From: Natronoarchaeum rubrum | Lineage (GTDB): Archaea > Halobacteriota > Halobacteria > Halobacteriales > Natronoarchaeaceae | DNA length: 64,000 nt | Assembly (NCBI RefSeq): GCF_024494695.1 | Contig: NZ_JANHDP010000006.1 | Coordinates: 186,001-250,000, forward strand | Reading direction: 5' to 3' | Part shown: positions 8,937 through 17,048 of the stretch, in pieces | How positions within the stretch are numbered: the first letter of the stretch is position 1 | How the letters are laid out: each line of letters opens with the position of its first letter | Position numbers and translations under genes: made by a program | The notes under the pieces: model-generated | What the model was told of the DNA's origin: nothing | The model's input: the letters and a program-made list of their open reading frames with translations, nothing else | Databases searched by the model: none

Positions 8937-9107
8937 CCGGCGTCACACCGCGCCTTTCTCTCGCGTTCTCGACCAGCCCGAGCGCCGCGACCGTCGGCTA
9001 GCAACTAACCGGCGGCGTCACCCCGCCGTCACGGCGTCGATGACCGGTCAGTCGTCCCATCAGCGTCCGTAATGATTTTCCCGCCAGCGAATCAATAGAC
9101 GAGTAGT

Positions 9108-9458
9108 ATGAGCCCTAGCCCTGACGACGACGAGATCGAGGAGATCCGACAGAAGAAGATGGAACAGCTCAAAGAACAGCAGGGCGGCGAGGGTGCCCAA
9201 GAAGCCCAGCAAGCTCGCCAAGAGCAGGCCGACGCCCAAAAGAAAGCGCTCCTCCGACAGAACCTCACCGACGGCGCCCGCAAGCGGCTAAACACGGTCA
9301 AGATGTCGAAGCCCGACTTCGGCGAGCAGGTCGAGCGTCAGGTGATCGCGCTGGCCCAGAGCGGCCGCGTTCAGGGCCAGATCGACGAGGACCAAATGAA
9401 GGACCTCCTCCGGGAACTCAAGCCCGACTCCCAGAGCTTCAACATCAGCCGGCGCTGA
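9108..9458 (+). CDS. PDCD5-family DNA-binding protein
   Basis: A 116-residue member of the PDCD5/TFAR19 family, archaeal homologues of which bind nucleic acid. The N-terminal third is charged, Gln-rich and helical ([20 protein letters not shown]), followed by the conserved three-helix core [39 protein letters not shown] and the terminus [12 protein letters not shown]. Its cellular role in archaea is not established. The downstream PP-loop gene begins one base after the stop, so the two form an operon; S19e precedes it, as in many archaea. Confidence 0.94.
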   Translation: MSPSPDDDEIEEIRQKKMEQLKEQQGGEGAQEAQQARQEQADAQKKALLRQNLTDGARKRLNTVKMSKPDFGEQVERQVIALAQSGRVQGQIDEDQMKDLLRELKPDSQSFNISRR

Positions 9459-9459
9459 G

Positions 9460-10065
9460 ATGCGGCTCGGGCTGCTCTACAGCGGCGGGAAGGATTCGAC
9501 GCTCGCGGCGTTGCTTCTCGACGAGTTCTACGACGTGACGCTCGTCACCGCCCATTTCGGCGTCACCGACGACTGGGAACACGCCAGAGCGACCGCCGAG
9601 CGACTGAACTACGAGTTCGAGCGCGTCGAACTCGACACCGACGTGGCCGCGGAGGCGGTCGAACAGCTGATCGAGGACGGCTACCCCCGCAACGCCATCC
9701 AGTCGGTCCACATGCACGCTCTCGAAACCGTCGCCGACATGGAGTTCGAGGCGGTCGCCGACGGCACCCGTCGTGACGACCGGGTCCCCTCGGTGTCTCG
9801 GGCGCAAGCCCAGAGCCTCGAAGACCGCCGCGGCGTCGACTACATCGCGCCGCTGTCGGGGTTCGGCCGCGGCGCCGTCGATCGGCTCGTCGACGCGACG
9901 TTCGACGTGACTGTCGGTCCGAGCGAGGAGATTCCCCGCTCGGATTACGAAGCCGAACTCCGAGCGCTACTGGCCGAGGAACAGGGTCCGGACGCGATTG
10001 GCGAGGTGTTCCCCGACCACGAACAGACGTACGTGACCGACGTGCGGACGGCGGGCGACGAGTAA
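9460..10065 (+). CDS. PP-loop ATP pyrophosphatase-type protein (DUF7411-like)
   Basis: 201 residues with a perfect ATP-PP-loop motif, SGGKDS at residues 8-13, in MRLGLLYSGGKDSTLAALLL. The fold adenylates a substrate and releases pyrophosphate, as in asparagine synthetase, QueC, tRNA thiolation and diphthamide ligase enzymes. Other segments: VTAHFGVTDDWEHARATAERL, VADGTRRDDRVPSVSRAQAQSLEDR and the final PDHEQTYVTDVR. Homologues are often mislabelled as asparagine synthetase or hydrolase, but no glutaminase domain is present. Substrate unknown. It is cotranscribed with PDCD5 (one-base spacing), which may hint at a role in translation or tRNA modification. Confidence 0.8.
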   Translation: MRLGLLYSGGKDSTLAALLLDEFYDVTLVTAHFGVTDDWEHARATAERLNYEFERVELDTDVAAEAVEQLIEDGYPRNAIQSVHMHALETVADMEFEAVADGTRRDDRVPSVSRAQAQSLEDRRGVDYIAPLSGFGRGAVDRLVDATFDVTVGPSEEIPRSDYEAELRALLAEEQGPDAIGEVFPDHEQTYVTDVRTAGDE

Positions 10066-10188
10066 AGACGACACTACGACCTTTTTCCCGCTCGGGTGCG
10101 CTCGCTTCGCTCGCCACCACTCGCGGCAAAAAGCTCGGCCAAAAAGCCGCTCGCTCACCAGGTTCGCTCGCGGTAGTACTTCTCGTTT
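10066..10188. other. Convergent spacer with T-tracts and GCTCGC-rich repeats
   Basis: Between two convergent genes lie a T5 tract (10082-10086), the simple repeat GTGCGCTCGCTTCGCTCGCC, and two near-identical GGC(C)AAAAAGC units. In the minus direction the latter become GCTTTTT(G)GCC runs. Together these look like termination signals for both genes, in a low-complexity setting common in haloarchaea. Confidence 0.45.
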
Positions 10189-11184
10189 CTACGCCAGCGG
10201 CGTCCGCTCGACCACAGTGCCGTCGACGGTCGGATACTGCTCGACGATCTCGCCCTCGGGCACGTCGCCGTCTTCGACCATCTCCTCCAAGAGCCACCAG
10301 GCCAGTTCGACGTGGTCGGACTTGACGGTGTAGAACTCCTCGGGGACGCCCAGCTCGTCGAGACGTCGCTCCGTGACCCAGGTCTTGCCGTAGACGATCG
10401 TCCCGTCGTCGGTGACGTCGTCGAACTCCCGTCGGATATTCCGGGCCATACGCTTGAGGCGGCGGCGATGCTGAGCGGCGTCCTTGAACACGCTCGTACA
10501 GAAGTATACCTTCTCGTGGTCGCCCATCACGTCGAGAATCTCGTCGCGCGAGCCCTCGACGGCGCTCATGTGGCCCTCCTTGAGCTCGAAGCCTTCCTCC
10601 TGCATCCGGCGGTAGTTACCGTCGCTCATCTCGAACTCGTTGATGTTACAGAAGTCGGCGGCGCCCTCGTCGAGGAATTCGAGGAACTCCTCCTCGGCGC
10701 GAATGCCGGGGATCTCGAAGGCAGGGGTGAGACCTTCCTCGCGGGCGATGTAGAGAATCTCTTCCCACTCGGTGCCGTGGAGGTCGCCCCACTGCTCGAA
10801 CGGCGGGTGGAATCGGATCTCGTCGAGGCCGGCCTCCGAGAGGCGGCGCATGTTCTCGCGCCCGCCGGTGATGCCGGTGTAGAGGTGGGTGTGGTGGTCC
10901 TCGCCGTACTCGTCTTTCAGCAGTTCGAGATAGTGGCAGGTCCGGTCCAGCGCCTCCTGGGGTTCTCCGCCGGTGATCGAGGTGCCCAGCGCGTCCATCC
11001 GCTCGGCCTCCTGGATCACGTCCTCGTCGGATTCGACCTTGCGCTCGTTGGCGTACACGTCCGTGACGTTCTTGCGGTTCTCGCCGAGCGGGCAGTAAAA
11101 GCAGTCGCGCTGGTCGCAGTAGCCGTAGACGAACAGCACCATCTTTCCCCCGTTGGCGCACTGCTCGCAGCCCTTCGAAATCAT
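10189..11184 (-). CDS. Radical SAM protein (COG2108-like) with CX4CX2C cluster motif
   Basis: 331 residues. The N-terminus MISKGCEQCANGGKMVLF has a CxxC pair (C6, C9), followed by YGYCDQRDCFYCPLGENRKN, where C23, C28 and C31 should bind the [4Fe-4S] cluster that cleaves S-adenosylmethionine. The spacing is CX4CX2C and not the canonical CX3CX2C. GTSITGGEPQEAL supplies the GGE SAM-binding motif and DEIRFHPP a later barrel strand. It resembles the uncharacterised COG2108 radical SAM proteins; the reaction is unknown. It is monocistronic as far as can be seen and divergent from the DUF6517 gene. Confidence 0.85.
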   Translation of the reverse strand: MISKGCEQCANGGKMVLFVYGYCDQRDCFYCPLGENRKNVTDVYANERKVESDEDVIQEAERMDALGTSITGGEPQEALDRTCHYLELLKDEYGEDHHTHLYTGITGGRENMRRLSEAGLDEIRFHPPFEQWGDLHGTEWEEILYIAREEGLTPAFEIPGIRAEEEFLEFLDEGAADFCNINEFEMSDGNYRRMQEEGFELKEGHMSAVEGSRDEILDVMGDHEKVYFCTSVFKDAAQHRRRLKRMARNIRREFDDVTDDGTIVYGKTWVTERRLDELGVPEEFYTVKSDHVELAWWLLEEMVEDGDVPEGEIVEQYPTVDGTVVERTPLA

Positions 11185-11418
11185 TCGTTGAACGGTGTTG
11201 ACGCCGAGGACGCAAAAAGCGTGCGAAAGCCGGTGCGATCGACCCGACGGGGCGCGGCGATCGCCCAGTACGGCACGGGCGTCGGGACGGCGCGTGTCGG
11301 CTATCCTGACCGTTCGTTCGAAAATGTAATCGGATCGATCAAATTCGGCGGCGACGCGGCGTGACTCTCGCGATTCGAAGCCACAGAATATACATACCGG
11401 CCACTACTCCTCTGGTCC

Positions 11419-12081
11419 ATGTCACGAAATCGTCGCCGGTTCCTCGCGGCCTCCGGGACGGCGCTCGCCGGTTCGCTCGCGGGTTGTGTCGGATTCATCC
11501 TCGGAAACGACGCGCTGGAAGTGTCGGCCAGCAAGGCGACGGTCTCCCAGAGCGCGCGCGACGACACCGGGTACGAGGAGAACACGGTCGAGAAAGTCGA
11601 AATCGAGCGGACCTTCGAGGCCGGCGGCCAGGAGCGGACTGTCGTCGCATCCAACTGGCAGGCCGAGTACGACCGCGCCGTCGAGGTCGGGGGGCTCGAT
11701 AGCTTCCGCGGGGCGAAGTTCGTCGCCTTCTCGACGCCGCAAGTCGAGATCGCGAACAAGACGTTCAACCCCGTCGGCGACAGGGACCATCGCGATCTCG
11801 TGACGCTAGTTCAGGATAGCTACGAGGGACTCGAAAGCGTCACCGGCGTCGGCGAGTACAGCACGAACATTCTCGGCAACCAGGAGACGGTCGGCCAGTA
11901 CGAGGGCGAGGCGACGTTCGCCGGCACGGGCCAGACCGTCGACCTCTCGCTGCACGTCACGAACCCGATCGAGCACGGCGAGGATTTCGTCGTCTGCATC
12001 GGCGCCTACCCCGACTACTCGCCGCTGACCGACGGCGAAGCCGAGAACGTCGAAACGCTGTTCGGCGGCGTCGAGCACTGA
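11419..12081 (+). CDS. DUF6517 family Tat lipoprotein
   Basis: A 220-residue exported protein. The N-terminus MSRNRRRFLAASGTALAGSLAGC combines a Tat twin-arginine motif with a lipobox whose cysteine is residue 23, so the mature protein should be lipid-anchored on the outer face of the cytoplasmic membrane. The rest is an acidic beta-rich domain (VEKVEIERTFEAGGQERTV, FVAFSTPQVEIANKTFNPV, VDLSLHVTNPIEHGEDFVVCIGAYP) that I assign to the haloarchaeal DUF6517 family. Function unknown. An AATATACATACC TATA element at about 11390 lies close upstream of the ATG. It converges on thpR with a hairpin between. Confidence 0.85.
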   Translation: MSRNRRRFLAASGTALAGSLAGCVGFILGNDALEVSASKATVSQSARDDTGYEENTVEKVEIERTFEAGGQERTVVASNWQAEYDRAVEVGGLDSFRGAKFVAFSTPQVEIANKTFNPVGDRDHRDLVTLVQDSYEGLESVTGVGEYSTNILGNQETVGQYEGEATFAGTGQTVDLSLHVTNPIEHGEDFVVCIGAYPDYSPLTDGEAENVETLFGGVEH

Positions 12082-12084
12082 CGA

Positions 12085-12103
12085 CGGCCCGTAAGGCGGG
12101 CCG
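12085..12103. terminator. Hairpin in the convergent gap between the DUF6517 gene and thpR
   Basis: CGGCCCG (12085-12091) and CGGGCCG (12097-12103) form a perfect 7-bp stem around the loop TAAGG. It nearly fills the 27 bp between two convergent stop codons, so it is placed to act for both genes. There is no T-tract, which archaeal termination usually uses, so function is uncertain. Confidence 0.4.
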
Positions 12104-12108
12104 ACCGC

Positions 12109-12669
12109 TCAGAGCGGGAATCGCTCGACAGTCGAGTAGACGGGTCCGTCACTCGTCAACTCGCTCTCGGTCAATCGCACGTCCTCGACGGTCGCTTCCC
12201 CGGCGGATGCGGTCCACTCGCGGACGCCGCGCTGGACCAGTTCCTTGCCGCCCGCGTGTTCCATCCGCGCGAGCGTGACGTGGGGCGTGAACTCGTGTCC
12301 CTCGGGCTCGAACCCCATCGCCGTCGTGCGCTCCTCGATCGCTTCGTGGAGGCGCGTCAACTCGTCACCACCCTCGACGACGCCGAGCCAGAGGACGCTG
12401 ATGTACTCCATCGAGGGGAAGACGCCGAGACCCTCGTACCGCGCGGTGAACGGCTCGACGTCGGCGTCCGCGACCGCCTCGCCGACGGCGTCCGCGACCG
12501 CTCCGACGCGATTGTCGGCGACGTCGCCGAGGAATTTCAGCGTGACGTGGGCCTGCTCGGGATCGGTGAAGTTCAGCCCGCTCGCGTCCTCGAAGCGCTC
12601 CTGCACAGCGGCGACCTCCTCGGCGAGATCGTCCGGTAGATCGACGCTGACGAACAGTCGTCTGCTCAT
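12109..12669 (-). CDS. thpR: RNA 2',3'-cyclic phosphodiesterase
   Basis: Opens 2',3'-cyclic phosphates to 2'-phosphates at RNA ends, the 2H phosphoesterase formerly called 2'-5' RNA ligase. The 186-residue protein has both catalytic HxTx motifs: H41-V-T43-L in EQAHVTLKFLGD and H130-V-T132-L in FTPHVTLARMEH. The opening RRLFVSVDLPDDL is typical of ThpR. No operon partner is visible; upstream lies a 343 bp GC-rich spacer. In archaea the family is associated with RNA or tRNA-end metabolism, but the physiological substrate here is not shown. Confidence 0.93.
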   Translation of the reverse strand: MSRRLFVSVDLPDDLAEEVAAVQERFEDASGLNFTDPEQAHVTLKFLGDVADNRVGAVADAVGEAVADADVEPFTARYEGLGVFPSMEYISVLWLGVVEGGDELTRLHEAIEERTTAMGFEPEGHEFTPHVTLARMEHAGGKELVQRGVREWTASAGEATVEDVRLTESELTSDGPVYSTVERFPL

Positions 12670-13012
12670 AGCGGTCGGTCGGCGCCGCGACGAATAACGG
12701 TGACGCCGCGATCGATGTCCGCCGACACCCCCGCCACAGGTTCAAGTGCGATCCGGCGGCGAGCGCCGACGTGCGCTGAGTTGCGCCCGAAGCGGCTTCG
12801 ACGCGGCCGCGCTACCACGCGCGGCCCCGAGCGGATTGCCGACCTCGATCCGCGACGAGCGCGACGCCCCGCTTCGGTCCTCGTTCGCGTCGCCTGTTCG
12901 CCGAAATGCGCTCCCAGCGATGGCGTCGTCGTGACGCCGCACCCGCTCCGACGGACCCCACGGCGCGGCCGCCAACGCAGGCCTTAACACTCGCGCAGTC
13001 GTATCGCTGGGC
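12670..13012. other. Intergenic spacer, 343 bp, no gene recognised
   Basis: The spacer between divergent thpR and the TPR gene is GC-rich, with ORFs on both strands that have no protein-like character. The only readable signal is GCCTTAAC at 12981-12988, about 28 bp before the TPR start, which is a plausible weak TATA element. I see no RNA gene or repeat family. Confidence 0.5.
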
Positions 13013-13753
13013 ATGACTAACTCCGACGACGAGCCGCCCGAGGAGCACCAGTTCTCCGAGGGACAAGGGTTCGGCGACGCCCACGACGCCTTCGATCTCG
13101 ACCCGCCCGAGCTGGAGGTCGACCCCGACCAGGTCGACCCCGTCGACTCCCGAGCGATCCCGGACATGCTGAACGAGTCCGCGATCCAGGACGACGCGAT
13201 CGACGCCGACGCGCTGATCGACGTCGGGCTCAACTACATGAGCATCAACCGCTACGAACAGGCCACCGAGACGTTCGAGCGGACCGCTCGTCACGCCGAC
13301 GACGAGCGTGTCGAACAGGAGGCGTGGGTGAACAAGGGCGTGGCTCACGCCGAGTTAGAGGAGTGGGACGCCGCGATCGGCGCCCACCGCGAGGCGCTGT
13401 CGATCGACGAGGACAGCGACCACGCCGCGACGGCCGAGACGAACCTCGCGTACGCGCTCTGGGAGGCGGGCCGCACCGAGCAGGCGCTGGACCACTCCGA
13501 GCGCGCCGTCGAGATCGACAGCCGCTTCGCGCAGGGCTGGTACAACCGCGGCTTCTTCCTGCTGGAGCGAGGGCTCGCCGAGGACGCGCTGAACTGCTTC
13601 GACAACGCGATCCGACTGGGGCTTCGCAACTCGAACATCCTCGAGGAGAAGGCCCGCGCGCTCGAAGAGCTCGGTAAGTACGACGAGGCCGAGGAGATCG
13701 TCGAGGAGGCCGAGGAGCTTCGCGAAGAGGCCGAACAGGAGCTGATAGAGTGA
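13013..13753 (+). CDS. Tetratricopeptide repeat (TPR) protein
   Basis: 246 residues. About 60 acidic, probably disordered residues (EEHQFSEGQGFGDAHDAFDLDPP) lead into four to five TPR units: LIDVGLNYMSINRYEQATETFERTA, AWVNKGVAHAELEEWDAAIGAHREAL, NLAYALWEAGRTEQALDHSERAV, WYNRGFFLLERGLAEDALNCFDNAI and a last partial unit ending in a Glu-rich helix. TPRs form protein-binding superhelices; the partner is unknown. Its stop overlaps the GTG of the DUF424 gene (GTGA, 13750-13753), so the two are cotranscribed and probably coupled. Confidence 0.88.
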   Translation: MTNSDDEPPEEHQFSEGQGFGDAHDAFDLDPPELEVDPDQVDPVDSRAIPDMLNESAIQDDAIDADALIDVGLNYMSINRYEQATETFERTARHADDERVEQEAWVNKGVAHAELEEWDAAIGAHREALSIDEDSDHAATAETNLAYALWEAGRTEQALDHSERAVEIDSRFAQGWYNRGFFLLERGLAEDALNCFDNAIRLGLRNSNILEEKARALEELGKYDEAEEIVEEAEELREEAEQELIE

Positions 13754-14043
13754 TCGTCAACGAGCGCGAGACCGAGGAAGGGCTACTCGTCGCGGTCTGC
13801 GACCGGGACGCGCTCGGCGAAACCTACGAGAGCGGCGACGTGTCGCTGACCGTCTCCGAGGAGTTCTACGGCGGCGAGGAGGTCGAGGAATCGGACGTCG
13901 TCGACAGCCTCGCCCGAGCGACCGTCGCGAACATCGTCGGCACCGAATCGGTCGAACTCGCGATCGAACACGGGTTCGTCGAGGAGGCCAACGTCCTCGA
14001 AGTCGGCTCTACGCTGCACGCTCAGGTCCTCCGGATGGCCTGA
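13750..14043 (+). CDS. DUF424 family protein
   Basis: A 97-residue archaeal protein beginning at a GTG that overlaps the TPR stop by four bases. MIVNERETEEGLLVAVCDRDALGE, a central VSEEFYGGE turn, and the end VANIVGTESVELAIEHGFV..VLEVGSTLHAQVLRM match the small DUF424 family found across Euryarchaeota. In other archaea DUF424 proteins are encoded near translation genes, but no activity is established. The overlap indicates translation coupled to the TPR gene. Confidence 0.88.
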   Translation: MIVNERETEEGLLVAVCDRDALGETYESGDVSLTVSEEFYGGEEVEESDVVDSLARATVANIVGTESVELAIEHGFVEEANVLEVGSTLHAQVLRMA

Positions 14044-14050
14044 TCGGTTC

Positions 14051-14320
14051 TTACTGGAGATCTTCGTCGCCGCCGCGCCCGTTTGCGACGGGTTCGTCCG
14101 CGTCAGTCGTCGCAGCAGCCGAATTCTCCGTCTCGTCCGGCGACGACTCGTCGGCCGGGATGTTCACGAGCACGATACCCAGCAGTGACAGCGCCGCGAT
14201 CACGACGCCGATGTAGAACAGCCCGCTGTCGAACGCGATCGCGAGGATCGCGTGAAAGATGCCGACGAACGCCAGCCCGAGCAACAGCAGGCTCGCGCCG
14301 ATCGAGCGCTTCGTGACCAT
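14051..14320 (-). CDS. Small two-helix membrane protein
   Basis: 89 residues with two adjacent transmembrane helices (ASLLLLGLAFVGIFHAILAI and GLFYIGVVIAALSLLGIVLV) followed by a roughly 35-residue acidic, Ala/Asp-rich C-terminal tail, probably disordered. No family recognised. It lies 55 bp downstream of the ABC permease gene on the same strand, so it might be cotranscribed with the ABC operon, but its ATG is preceded by a separate spacer and this is unproven. Its 3' end converges on DUF424 with a 7 bp gap. Confidence 0.65.
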   Translation of the reverse strand: MVTKRSIGASLLLLGLAFVGIFHAILAIAFDSGLFYIGVVIAALSLLGIVLVNIPADESSPDETENSAAATTDADEPVANGRGGDEDLQ

Positions 14321-14375
14321 ACCCGATTCAGGAGGCGGTCGCCCTTAACGGTCCGGGCGAGATCGGCCGCTCGGA

Positions 14376-15272
14376 CTACCCGAGATCCACGCCGCGGAAC
14401 CGCACGTACCCCAGCACGACGGGGACGACGAACCACGCCAGCAGCACGACCCCGGCGAACCAGTCGTTCAGGTAGAACGGGAGTTCGCCGGTCACCAGAT
14501 CGGCCGTCGCGACGTCCGGGTTCATCGTCGGGTTGATCCCGATCGGGAACTGCAGCGTCAGCGGGAAGACCTGCGTGTCGACGAGGGCGCTCGCGACGAT
14601 GCCGTAGGCCTCCATCGGGTTGAGTCGCTGGAGGAGTAGCGCCCACGGCTCGACGGGGTTCTGCGGGACGATCGGCGACGGCGGGAACGCGCCCGTGACG
14701 AGCCGGTAGAGCCCGCCGATCAGGACGTCCCAGAAGCCCAGAAACAGCAGGTACGTGCCGACGACGGCGGCCATCGCCCGCCCCCGAGAGGACACCGCCG
14801 CGGAGACGCCGACGGCGATGCCGACGAACGCCAGCCCGAGCAGGATCGAGGCCAGCAGCAGGCCGCCGAGCTCGGCGAGCGGGACGCCGCCGATCAACAG
14901 GCCGCTCAGGACGGTGGCGACGACGAACGCCGTCAGGACCGCCGTGGCGACGACGCCGCTGCGACCGACCAACTTCCCGAACACGACGTCGCTGCGGGTC
15001 GGTGGCAGGCCGAGCAGGACCTTGATACTGCCCGACCGGCGCTCGCCGACGATCGACATGTACCCCGCGATCAGGGCGGCGAGGGGAACGATCACTTGCA
15101 TCGGCAGCGCGAGCCCCTGAACGAGTTGGACCGCACCGGGGTCGTCGGCGAAGTACCAGGCGGCGACGTAGAAGATGCCGATGAGCAGGACGAGAAGGCT
15201 CGTCAGCGACCAGAGCATCTTCGAGCGGGCGGCGTCCTCGAAGTCCTTCTGGGCGACCGCGGCGAGGTTCAT
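14376..15272 (-). CDS. ABC transporter permease subunit
   Basis: 298 residues in an ABC-2-like arrangement: one helix near the N-terminus (LWSLTSLLVLLIGIFYVAAWYF), a soluble loop, then five or so helices including ALAGYMSIVGERRSGSIKVLLGLP, the hallmark conserved segment of NosY/ABC-2 permeases at the cytoplasmic side. It should form the membrane channel for the ATPase encoded just upstream (4-base ATGA overlap at 15269-15272). The substrate is unknown; this branch includes efflux and maturation exporters. Confidence 0.88.
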   Translation of the reverse strand: MNLAAVAQKDFEDAARSKMLWSLTSLLVLLIGIFYVAAWYFADDPGAVQLVQGLALPMQVIVPLAALIAGYMSIVGERRSGSIKVLLGLPPTRSDVVFGKLVGRSGVVATAVLTAFVVATVLSGLLIGGVPLAELGGLLLASILLGLAFVGIAVGVSAAVSSRGRAMAAVVGTYLLFLGFWDVLIGGLYRLVTGAFPPSPIVPQNPVEPWALLLQRLNPMEAYGIVASALVDTQVFPLTLQFPIGINPTMNPDVATADLVTGELPFYLNDWFAGVVLLAWFVVPVVLGYVRFRGVDLG

Positions 15273-16234
15273 GCGGGCACCTCCGTTTCGAGCGCATCGC
15301 CGTCAACTGTTTCGGACGTCGGCTCGCCGGCACCAGTCAAGTGCTCGAACAGCTCGTCGATCGACCGATCCTCGACCCGGATGTCCAGCACCGTCGCGCC
15401 GGCGGCCTCGACTCGGTTGATCGCCTCGGCCTTCGCCGTCGGGGCGGCACAGCGCACGACGACTGTACCATCGCTGCGCTCGGCGCCGGTGACGCCGTCG
15501 ATCGCCGGGAGGTCATCGACCGCGCGCTGGGGCACGTCGTCGAGATCGAGTTCGAGCGTGGCGTCGCCGCCGATCCGATCGTGGAGCTCGTCGAGCGTTC
15601 CGACGGCGACGAGCGCGCCGCGGTTCATGATCCCGACGCGATCGCAGATCTCCTCGACGTGTTCGAGGATGTGGCTGGAGAAAAACACCGTCGTCCCGCG
15701 CTCGGTCTCCTCGCGGACGAGTTCCTGCATCTCGTTGATGCCGGTCGGGTCGAGACCGCTGGACGGCTCGTCCATGATCAGCAGGTCCGGGTCGCCGACC
15801 AGCGCCATCCCGAACGCGAGGCGCTGGCGCATCCCCTTCGAGTAGTCGCCGGCGGGCCGCCGGGCGTCCTCGTCGCTCAGGCCGACGCGCCGGAGGATCG
15901 CGTCGGGGTCGCCGTCGACGTCTTTCGTCTTCATCGCGAAAGCGACGTGCTTGCGTCCCGAGAGGCGCTCGTAGAGGTCGAACCCTTCGGGGAGAACGCC
16001 GACGCGACGGTGGATCTGCTCGGCTTCGTCCTGTGCATCGTACCCGAGGACGGTCGCCGAGCCCTCGGTCGGCCGCGCGAAGTCGAGCAGCATGTTGATC
16101 GTCGTCGACTTCCCGGCACCGTTCGGGCCCAGGAAGCCGAACACTTCTCCCTCCTCGACCTGCAAGTCCACGTCGTCGACGGCCACCACGTCGCCGAACC
16201 GCTTGGTGAGGCCGTCCGTCTCGATTGCAGTCAT
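15269..16234 (-). CDS. ABC transporter ATP-binding protein
   Basis: 321 residues from the ATG at 16234. Walker A is GPNGAGKST (residues 36-44), the ABC signature region reads DYSKGMRQRLAFGMALVGDPDL, followed by Walker B LLIMDEPSSGLDP and a switch His in FFSSHILEHVEEICDRVGIM. About 85 C-terminal residues form the accessory domain usual in drug/lipid exporters of the CcmA/NatA type. A GTG at 16252 would add six residues, but a TATA-like element at 16257-16267 favours 16234. It powers the permease at 14376 and is divergent from the winged-helix gene, its likely regulator. Confidence 0.92.
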   Translation of the reverse strand: MTAIETDGLTKRFGDVVAVDDVDLQVEEGEVFGFLGPNGAGKSTTINMLLDFARPTEGSATVLGYDAQDEAEQIHRRVGVLPEGFDLYERLSGRKHVAFAMKTKDVDGDPDAILRRVGLSDEDARRPAGDYSKGMRQRLAFGMALVGDPDLLIMDEPSSGLDPTGINEMQELVREETERGTTVFFSSHILEHVEEICDRVGIMNRGALVAVGTLDELHDRIGGDATLELDLDDVPQRAVDDLPAIDGVTGAERSDGTVVVRCAAPTAKAEAINRVEAAGATVLDIRVEDRSIDELFEHLTGAGEPTSETVDGDALETEVPA

Positions 16235-16336
16235 CTCGACTTCGGCTTGCACCTCGATTACATTAACTCCGGTGCGGCATTTTCTCGCTCTGAAACTGCG
16301 GGGTCTTTTATATCACGTCGTGCAACAAACGGTCGA
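16235..16336. promoter_or_regulatory. Divergent promoter region between the ABC operon and its likely regulator
   Basis: Two face-away promoters share about 100 bp. On the plus strand TTTTATAT (16306-16313) lies about 27 bp before the winged-helix ATG, implying a leaderless message. On the minus strand GTTAATGTAAT (16257-16267) lies about 27 bp before the ABC ATPase ATG. A regulator bound between them could control both operons. No clear inverted repeat is visible. Confidence 0.55.
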
Positions 16337-16678
16337 ATGACTGACGATGAGGACGCGGAGCTGCTCTCGCTGCTCGACGACGAGTACGCGCGAGCGATCC
16401 TCATCGAGACCAGCAAGGAACCGATGTCCGCAGACGCGCTCACCGAGCGCTGCGACGCCTCGCCCCCGACGGTGTACCGCCGGATCGACCGGCTCGACGA
16501 GCACGACCTGGTCGAGGCCGAGCAGGAGCTCGATCCCGACGGCCACCACTACAAGACCTACCGGGCGCGGCTCGAACGGGTCTCCGTCGAGCTCTCGGAC
16601 GGCGAGATGGACGTCCGCGTCGACAGGTCCGACGAGAACGCCGCCGATCGGTTCACCCGGCTGTACGAGGAGCTCTGA
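16337..16678 (+). CDS. Winged helix-turn-helix transcriptional regulator (ArsR-like)
   Basis: 113 residues. DEDAELLSLLDDEYARAILIETSKEPMSADALTERCDASPPTVYRRIDRLDEHDLVEAEQEL is a canonical wHTH, with the recognition helix at ASPPTVYRRIDRLDE; the wing runs through DPDGHHYKTYRARLERVSVEL. The C-terminus is acidic. It is encoded divergently from the ABC operon with a shared promoter region and heads a run of membrane-protein genes, so it probably controls one or both. The effector is unknown and no extra ligand domain is present. Confidence 0.88.
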   Translation: MTDDEDAELLSLLDDEYARAILIETSKEPMSADALTERCDASPPTVYRRIDRLDEHDLVEAEQELDPDGHHYKTYRARLERVSVELSDGEMDVRVDRSDENAADRFTRLYEEL

Positions 16679-16683
16679 TACCC

Positions 16684-17001
16684 ATGCCGGCCCTGCTACT
16701 CCAGTCGGCGACGGGCGGATCGGTGCCGGTAGCGGCGGCGGTGCTGATCGGACAGGCGATCACGTTCGCGCTGGCGTGCTGGATCGCCTACCGCGCCGCG
16801 TCAGGCTACCGCGCATCCCGAGCGCCGGCGCTGCTGTGGCTGGCCGTCGGCGTCGCGCTGCTCGGCGCCGCGCCGACCGCGGCGCGGGTCCTGCTGCCGA
16901 CGTTCACGTCGGCGCCCGCCGTCACGGTCAGAGGCGTCGCGCTGATCGGCGAGGTGCTCGGGCTGACGGCGATACTGTACGCGATCTACGGGAGACCATG
17001 A
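16684..17001 (+). CDS. DUF7521 family small membrane protein (first copy)
   Basis: 105 residues with three transmembrane helices: VPVAAAVLIGQAITFALACWIAYRAA, ALLWLAVGVALLGAAPTAARVLL and VRGVALIGEVLGLTAILYAIYG. Homologues of this tiny haloarchaeal family (DUF7521) commonly sit beside winged-helix regulators. It starts five bases after the regulator stop. Its own stop TGA overlaps an ATG (16998-17001), opening a 16-codon ORF that leads into the second copy. Function unknown. Confidence 0.8.
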   Translation: MPALLLQSATGGSVPVAAAVLIGQAITFALACWIAYRAASGYRASRAPALLWLAVGVALLGAAPTAARVLLPTFTSAPAVTVRGVALIGEVLGLTAILYAIYGRP

Positions 17002-17048
17002 TAGAGACGACAGACGGCGAGACGACGGACGCGAGGGGGACGGCGTGA
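16998..17048 (+). CDS. Possible 16-residue bridging ORF between the two DUF7521 genes
   Basis: ATG at 16998 overlaps the stop of the first DUF7521 gene (ATGA), and its own TGA at 17046-17048 overlaps the GTG start of the second copy (GTGA). The peptide would read MIETTDGETTDARGTA. Its value may be as a ribosome relay for termination-reinitiation and not as a protein. Short overlaps of this kind also arise by chance at high GC, so confidence is low. Confidence 0.3.
   Translation: MIETTDGETTDARGTA

Noticed and set aside
13245..13760. 171-codon minus-strand frame in the TPR region
   Set aside because: Arg/Ser/Pro-rich shadow of the TPR gene.
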